A stretch of DNA of 8,843 bases, taken from contig CAYTXI010000102.1 in assembly GCA_964441935.1 (NCBI GenBank), positions 1-8,843 on the forward strand, in the 5' to 3' direction. Origin of the DNA: JBBDMC01 sp964441935. GTDB lineage: Bacteria; Pseudomonadota; Alphaproteobacteria; Rhizobiales; Kaistiaceae. Below, piece by piece: positions 5,721-8,843 of the stretch. Each line of letters opens with the position of its first letter. Position 1 is the stretch's first letter. A model generated the notes under the pieces. That model saw only the letters and a list, made by a program, of their open reading frames with translations, was not told the DNA's origin and did not search any database. Position numbers and translations under genes: made by a program.

Positions 5721-6167
5721 CTAGCCTTGGATGCGGCGCAGGCGGACCACGACGTCAATCCTGCTGATCTCGAAGCCCGGGGGCGGCTCCGGCGCCCGAC
5801 CGACCCGCATCTGCTCGTCCGGAATGTCGATGACGGCGTTGTCGTCCTCGACGAAGAAGTGATGGTGGTCGGCCGTATTGGTATCGAAATAAGTGCGTGA
5901 GCCGTCGACGGCGACCTCGCGCAGAAGGTCGGCTCCGGTGAATTGATGCAGGGTATTGTAAATCGTCGCCAGCGACACCTGCACGCCCTTGGCAAGCGCC
6001 TCCCCGTGCAAGCTCTCCGCCGAGATGTGGCGATTGCCGCGCGCGAACAGAATTTCGGCGAGCGCCATTCGCTGGCGCGTGGGCCTGAGGCCCGCCCCGC
6101 GCAGCATCGCGCGCACTTCGGACCGACGCGACGTGCCGAGCTGGCCGATCTCCGTGCTTTGACTCAC
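5721..6167 (-). CDS. irr: Iron response regulator Irr (Fur superfamily)
   Basis: Fur-superfamily transcription factor that, in characterised alphaproteobacteria, acts under iron limitation, senses heme supply and controls heme synthesis, iron storage and uptake genes. The 148-residue protein has the N-terminal winged helix with AGLRPTRQRMALAEILFARG (25-44), the recognition helix VSLATIYNTLHQF (64-76), then EVAVDGSRTYFDTNT and the Irr-typical HHHFFVED (101-108), whose histidines bind heme in studied Irr proteins. The Cys-Pro heme regulatory motif near the N-terminus of Bradyrhizobium Irr is absent; there is no cysteine at all. The GTG start is chosen because it gives a family-like N-terminus, follows GGATAGG with a 4-base gap and lies about 35 bases after a good promoter. 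It is divergent from fabA. Confidence 0.92.
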   Translation of the reverse strand: MSQSTEIGQLGTSRRSEVRAMLRGAGLRPTRQRMALAEILFARGNRHISAESLHGEALAKGVQVSLATIYNTLHQFTGADLLREVAVDGSRTYFDTNTADHHHFFVEDDNAVIDIPDEQMRVGRAPEPPPGFEISRIDVVVRLRRIQG

Positions 6168-6201
6168 TATGCCTATCCATGCCGTGTCTGGAACTCGCGG
6201 A

Positions 6202-6230
6202 AATATAGGGCGCTTCACAAGTCCGTGCAA
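6202..6230 (-). promoter_or_regulatory. Sigma-70-type promoter of irr
   Basis: On the - strand, TTGCAC (6230-6225), a 17-base spacer and TATATT (6207-6202) match the housekeeping consensus well. The expected start, near 6195, gives a leader of about 28 bases before the GTG at 6167. No ICE-like palindrome is obvious over it. Confidence 0.6.
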
Positions 6231-6446
6231 TGAACACGGCCGGTTTGGGCGGTTTCTGACTGGCCGGTCCGTTGGTTCTGGACCTCGCCGTGCCGCGACC
6301 CCATGTGGACCGTGTGGCGGCCCCGGTTGCAATGGGCAGGGCGTTGGTAGCGATGGGTTATGTGCTGTGTTAAGAGGTTGCGGACGAAGGCGGGCTTTGA
6401 ACTCACCGGCGAGAGGCAGTGACATTCAACCGAATGTGGACGACAG
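6231..6446. other. Divergent irr-fabA upstream region
   Basis: This is the remainder of the 279-base gap between the two divergent starts, and it must hold the fabA promoter. The best candidate I see is TTGGTA (6344-6349), an 18-base spacer and TGTTAA (6368-6373), which is a weak match. GGCCGGT occurs at 6238-6244 and 6262-6268, 24 bases apart, but such words are common at this G+C. No clear ICE box, IRO box or riboswitch is visible, and no coding frame is convincing. Confidence 0.35.
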
Positions 6447-6998
6447 ATGACCTTGCCGATGCCAGATACGAAAGACGATCGCGCGTCGCGTTTCGACTAT
6501 GAGGAATTGATCGCGTGTGCGCGTGGAGAACTGTTCGGCGGCGGCAACGCCCAATTGCCGCTGCCGCCGATGCTGATGTTCGATCGCATCACATCGATCG
6601 GCGAAGAGGGGGGTGAGCATGGTCGGGGCCACGTCCGCGCCGAGTTGGACGTCAAGCCCGACCTCTGGTTCTTCCCCTGCCATTTCAAGGGCGATCCCGT
6701 CATGCCGGGTTGCCTCGGCCTGGACGCGCTGTGGCAGATGCTCGGCTTCTTCCTCGGCTGGCTGGGTGCGCAGGGTCGCGGCCGGGCCCTGTCGATTGGC
6801 GAGTTGAAACTCTCCGGCATGGTGCTTCCGACCGTCAAACTGGTCGAGTACGGTATCGACCTCAAGCGCGTCTTGCGCTCCAAGCTGGTTCTTGGCATCG
6901 CCGACGGATGGCTGAAGGCCGACGGAGCCACCATCTACCGTGCCAAGGATCTCAAGGTCGGCCTGTTTCAGGGAGAGGCTCAGCCGGCGATCGGCTGA
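6447..6998 (+). CDS. fabA: 3-hydroxydecanoyl-ACP dehydratase/isomerase FabA
   Basis: Hot-dog-fold enzyme that dehydrates 3-hydroxydecanoyl-ACP and isomerises trans-2- to cis-3-decenoyl-ACP, the step that creates the double bond in anaerobic unsaturated fatty acid synthesis. The 183-residue protein has FDYEELIACARGELF (16-30), the family signature PLPPMLMFDRI (38-48), FFPCHFKGDPVMPGCLGLDA (75-94) with catalytic His79 and Asp93, then GRALSIGELKLSGMVLPT. It is about ten residues longer than E. coli FabA, at the N-terminus. The ATG at 6447 has only a weak upstream GGA, and the ATG at 6459 is equally possible. fabB begins 86 bases downstream, and the two enzymes act in sequence. The isomerase assignment rests on the FabA-specific CLGLDA motif and the fabB partner, both absent from FabZ loci. 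Confidence 0.97.
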   Translation: MTLPMPDTKDDRASRFDYEELIACARGELFGGGNAQLPLPPMLMFDRITSIGEEGGEHGRGHVRAELDVKPDLWFFPCHFKGDPVMPGCLGLDALWQMLGFFLGWLGAQGRGRALSIGELKLSGMVLPTVKLVEYGIDLKRVLRSKLVLGIADGWLKADGATIYRAKDLKVGLFQGEAQPAIG

Positions 6999-7071
6999 TC
7001 CGCCGCCCGGGGTGGGACGCCACAGCGGCTTTGCGTTCGCACCCGCACGCGAGTGACCGGCCGATGGAACG

Positions 7072-7077
7072 AGGAGG
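7072..7077 (+). promoter_or_regulatory. Consensus Shine-Dalgarno of fabB
   Basis: AGGAGG lies 7 bases before the ATG at 7085. It is the strongest ribosome binding site in the window and fixes the fabB start. Confidence 0.85.
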
Positions 7078-7084
7078 GCAGGAG

Positions 7085-8302
7085 ATGAAGCGGGTCGTCG
7101 TAAGCGGCATGGGCATCGTCTCCTCGATCGGCAACTCGACCCAGGAGGTCGTCGCCAGCTTACGCGAGGCGAAATCGGGCATTTCGGCCGCTGACGACTA
7201 TGCCAAGCTTGGCTTCCGCTGCCAGGTGCACGGCTCCCCTAGTCTCGACCCGGCTGAGGTGCTTGACCGTCGCGCGCTGCGCTTTCACGGTCGAGGCACG
7301 GCGTGGAACCATGTCGCCATGGATCAGGCGATTCAGGACTCAGGCCTCACCGCCGACGAGATCTCGCACGAGCGCACCGGCCTCATCATGGGCTCCGGCG
7401 GTCCTTCGACGCGCGCCATCGTCGAGGCCGCCGACGCGACCCGCGAGAAGGGGCCGAAGCGCGTCGGTCCGTTCGCCGTTCCCAAGGCCATGTCGTCGAC
7501 CGCCTCGGCGACGTTGTCGACATGGTTCAAGATCAAGGGTGTCAGCTATTCGATCTCGTCGGCCTGCGCGACCTCCAACCACTGCATCGGTAACGCCTAC
7601 GAGCTGATCCAGATCGGCAAGCAAGACGTGATCTTCGCCGGCGGCTGCGAGGAGCTCGACTGGACGTTGTCCGTCCTGTTCGACGCGATGGGCGCCATGT
7701 CGCACCACTTCAACGACCGCCCCGACCAGGCGTCGCGAGCATACGACAAGGATCGCGACGGGTTCGTCATCGCCGGCGGTGCCGGTGTCGTGGTGCTTGA
7801 GGAGCTTTCCCACGCCAGGGCGCGCGGCGCGCGCATCTACGGCGAGGTCGTCGGCTACGGCGCCACCTCCGACGGCTATGACATGGTGCAGCCGTCCGGG
7901 GAGGGTGCCGAACGCTGCATCAGGATGGCGCTCGCCGACGTCGGCGACAAGGTCGACTACATCAACCCGCACGCCACCTCGACGCCGGTTGGCGACCTCC
8001 GGGAAATCGAGGCGATCCGCAACGTCTTCGGCGACGACTGCCCGCCGATTTCGGCGACCAAGTCGCTCACCGGCCATTCGCTCGGCGCCGCCGGCGCCCA
8101 GGAAGCGATCTATTCGCTCTTGATGATGAACAACGGCTTCGTCTGCGAGTCGGCCAACATCGACGAGCTGGACCCCGATTTCGCCGACGTCCCCATCGTG
8201 CGCGAACGCATCGACGGAGCCACGGTCGATACCGTTCTTTCCAATTCCTTTGGCTTTGGCGGGGCCAACGCCACGCTGGTTCTACAGCGCTTCGCCGGCT
8301 GA
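7085..8302 (+). CDS. fabB: Beta-ketoacyl-ACP synthase I FabB
   Basis: Thiolase-fold condensing enzyme that elongates acyl-ACP with malonyl-ACP. In the FabA pathway it extends cis-3-decenoyl-ACP and so commits chains to unsaturated products. The 405-residue protein begins MKRVVVSGMGIVSSIGN. It carries the nucleophile Cys161 in SISSACATSNHCIGN, His296 in NPHATSTPVGD, and Lys326 and His331 in ATKSLTGHSLGAAGAQE, the Cys-His-His triad of KAS I/II. The glycine-rich C-terminus SNSFGFGGANATLVL is typical. TSTPVGD, the FabB-like length and the link to fabA favour FabB over FabF. It lies 86 bases after fabA and 25 bases before fabI, so one transcript is likely. Confidence 0.96.
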   Translation: MKRVVVSGMGIVSSIGNSTQEVVASLREAKSGISAADDYAKLGFRCQVHGSPSLDPAEVLDRRALRFHGRGTAWNHVAMDQAIQDSGLTADEISHERTGLIMGSGGPSTRAIVEAADATREKGPKRVGPFAVPKAMSSTASATLSTWFKIKGVSYSISSACATSNHCIGNAYELIQIGKQDVIFAGGCEELDWTLSVLFDAMGAMSHHFNDRPDQASRAYDKDRDGFVIAGGAGVVVLEELSHARARGARIYGEVVGYGATSDGYDMVQPSGEGAERCIRMALADVGDKVDYINPHATSTPVGDLREIEAIRNVFGDDCPPISATKSLTGHSLGAAGAQEAIYSLLMMNNGFVCESANIDELDPDFADVPIVRERIDGATVDTVLSNSFGFGGANATLVLQRFAG

Positions 8303-8327
8303 TGCCTTAGGGAGACGGGGGCAGCGA

Positions 8328-8843
8328 ATGACGACCGGTGTAATGAGTAAGAAGCGCGGCCTGGTGATGGGGGTCGCGAACAGTCATTCGATTGCCTGGG
8401 GCATTGCCAAGCAGCTGGCCGCCAACGGCGCCGAGCTGGCCTTCACCTATCAGACGCCGGCGCTTGGCAAGCGTGTCCAGCCGCTCGCCCATTCGCTAGG
8501 CTCCGACATCGTACTCCCCTGCGACGTCGGCCTCGACCCTGATTCCGACGACCCATCGTCTATCGGCTCGATGTTCTCTGCCCTTGCCCGCCGCTGGCAC
8601 ACCATCGACTTCGTCGTTCACGCGATCGCTTTCTCCGACAAGGCCGGCCTCAAGGGCCGTTACGCCGATACGGCGCGCGACAATTTCGTCCGCACCATGC
8701 TCATCTCGTGCTTCTCCTTCACCGAGGTCGCCCGGCGCGCCGCACCGCTGATGCCGAAGGGCGGCGCCATGCTGACGCTCACCTACGGCGGCTCGACCCG
8801 GGTGATGCCCAACTACAACGTCATGGGCGTCGCCAAGGCCGCG
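8328..8843 (+). CDS. fabI: Enoyl-ACP reductase (NADH) FabI, 3' end cut by the window
   Basis: Short-chain-dehydrogenase-fold enzyme that reduces trans-2-enoyl-ACP to acyl-ACP, the last step of each elongation cycle; target of triclosan and diazaborines. The first 172 residues are present of a usual 260-270. Visible are the cofactor loop GVANSHSIAWGIA (15-27), CDV (65-67), FVVHAIAFSDK (95-105), and the catalytic pair Tyr163/Lys170 in NYNVMGVAK, with a second conserved Tyr153. Two oddities: Ala101 stands where E. coli FabI has Gly93, and GLDPDSDDPS after CDV makes that loop about six residues longer than in relatives I remember. ATG 8328 is chosen, with GGGGG (8317-8321) just upstream; Met6 at 8343 is an alternative. 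It follows fabB by 25 bases. Confidence 0.94.
   Translation, partial: MTTGVMSKKRGLVMGVANSHSIAWGIAKQLAANGAELAFTYQTPALGKRVQPLAHSLGSDIVLPCDVGLDPDSDDPSSIGSMFSALARRWHTIDFVVHAIAFSDKAGLKGRYADTARDNFVRTMLISCFSFTEVARRAAPLMPKGGAMLTLTYGGSTRVMPNYNVMGVAKAA

Noticed and set aside
5720..5727. A GCTAGCCT copy on the + strand just before an ATG at 5731, like the candidate promoter element at 4984.
   Set aside because: It overlaps the 3' end of irr on the other strand, and the ATG opens no convincing gene, so the match is coincidental.
6238..6268. GGCCGGT repeated 24 bases apart upstream of fabA.
   Set aside because: A 7-base G/C-rich word is expected to recur by chance at this composition. No further copies or symmetry were found.
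6168..6425. Extension of irr upstream to an ATG at 6425.
   Set aside because: The extra residues are low-complexity, Pro/Arg-rich and unlike Irr, and would place the TTGCAC-17-TATATT promoter inside the gene. The GTG at 6167 gives a family-like N-terminus.
1..8843. tRNA, rRNA, CRISPR arrays, transposases, integrases, toxin-antitoxin or defence genes.
   Set aside because: Read on both strands, I found no T-loop or other tRNA signature, no regularly spaced repeats and no such protein families.

Overview
The window looks like chromosomal housekeeping DNA from a high-G+C alphaproteobacterium. The evidence is the gene set: a Fur-family regulator of the Irr type next to fabA-fabB-fabI, a coaBC-dut pair, a DUF1761 membrane protein, a ThiF/MoeB-like E1 enzyme without zinc cysteines, and a secreted two-SH3 protein. 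The irr/fabABI neighbourhood is most familiar to me from Hyphomicrobiales (Rhizobiales). That order-level placement is inference.

Left block (1-5291, all + strand). coaBC (CoA synthesis) carries an unusual N-terminal extension and overlaps dut (dUTPase) by 4 bp. cysK (O-acetylserine sulfhydrylase) follows after 28 bases with its own strong Shine-Dalgarno. A 128-base gap with a perfect 7-bp hairpin leads to a small four-helix DUF1761 membrane protein. Next come a MoeB/ThiF/HesA-type adenylyltransferase, a secreted SH3-domain protein and a 96-residue protein I do not recognise. The block ends in a good candidate rho-independent terminator.

Middle (5292-5720). About 370 bases lie between that terminator and a facing one for irr. 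The stretch is more A/T-rich than the flanking genes and holds no gene I can support.

Right block (5721-8843). irr runs on the - strand from a GTG start, behind a near-consensus promoter (TTGCAC-17-TATATT). It is divergent from fabA-fabB-fabI across a 279-base intergenic region. FabA and FabB form the anaerobic unsaturated fatty acid branch, and FabI is the enoyl-ACP reductase. fabI is cut by the window end.

I see no mobile elements, CRISPR arrays, tRNA or rRNA genes, and no obvious new multi-gene system. The points most worth checking are the N-terminal fusion on CoaBC, a Gly-to-Ala change at the triclosan-resistance position of FabI together with a small insertion, the orphan region between the two terminators, and possible leaderless promoters in front of two genes.
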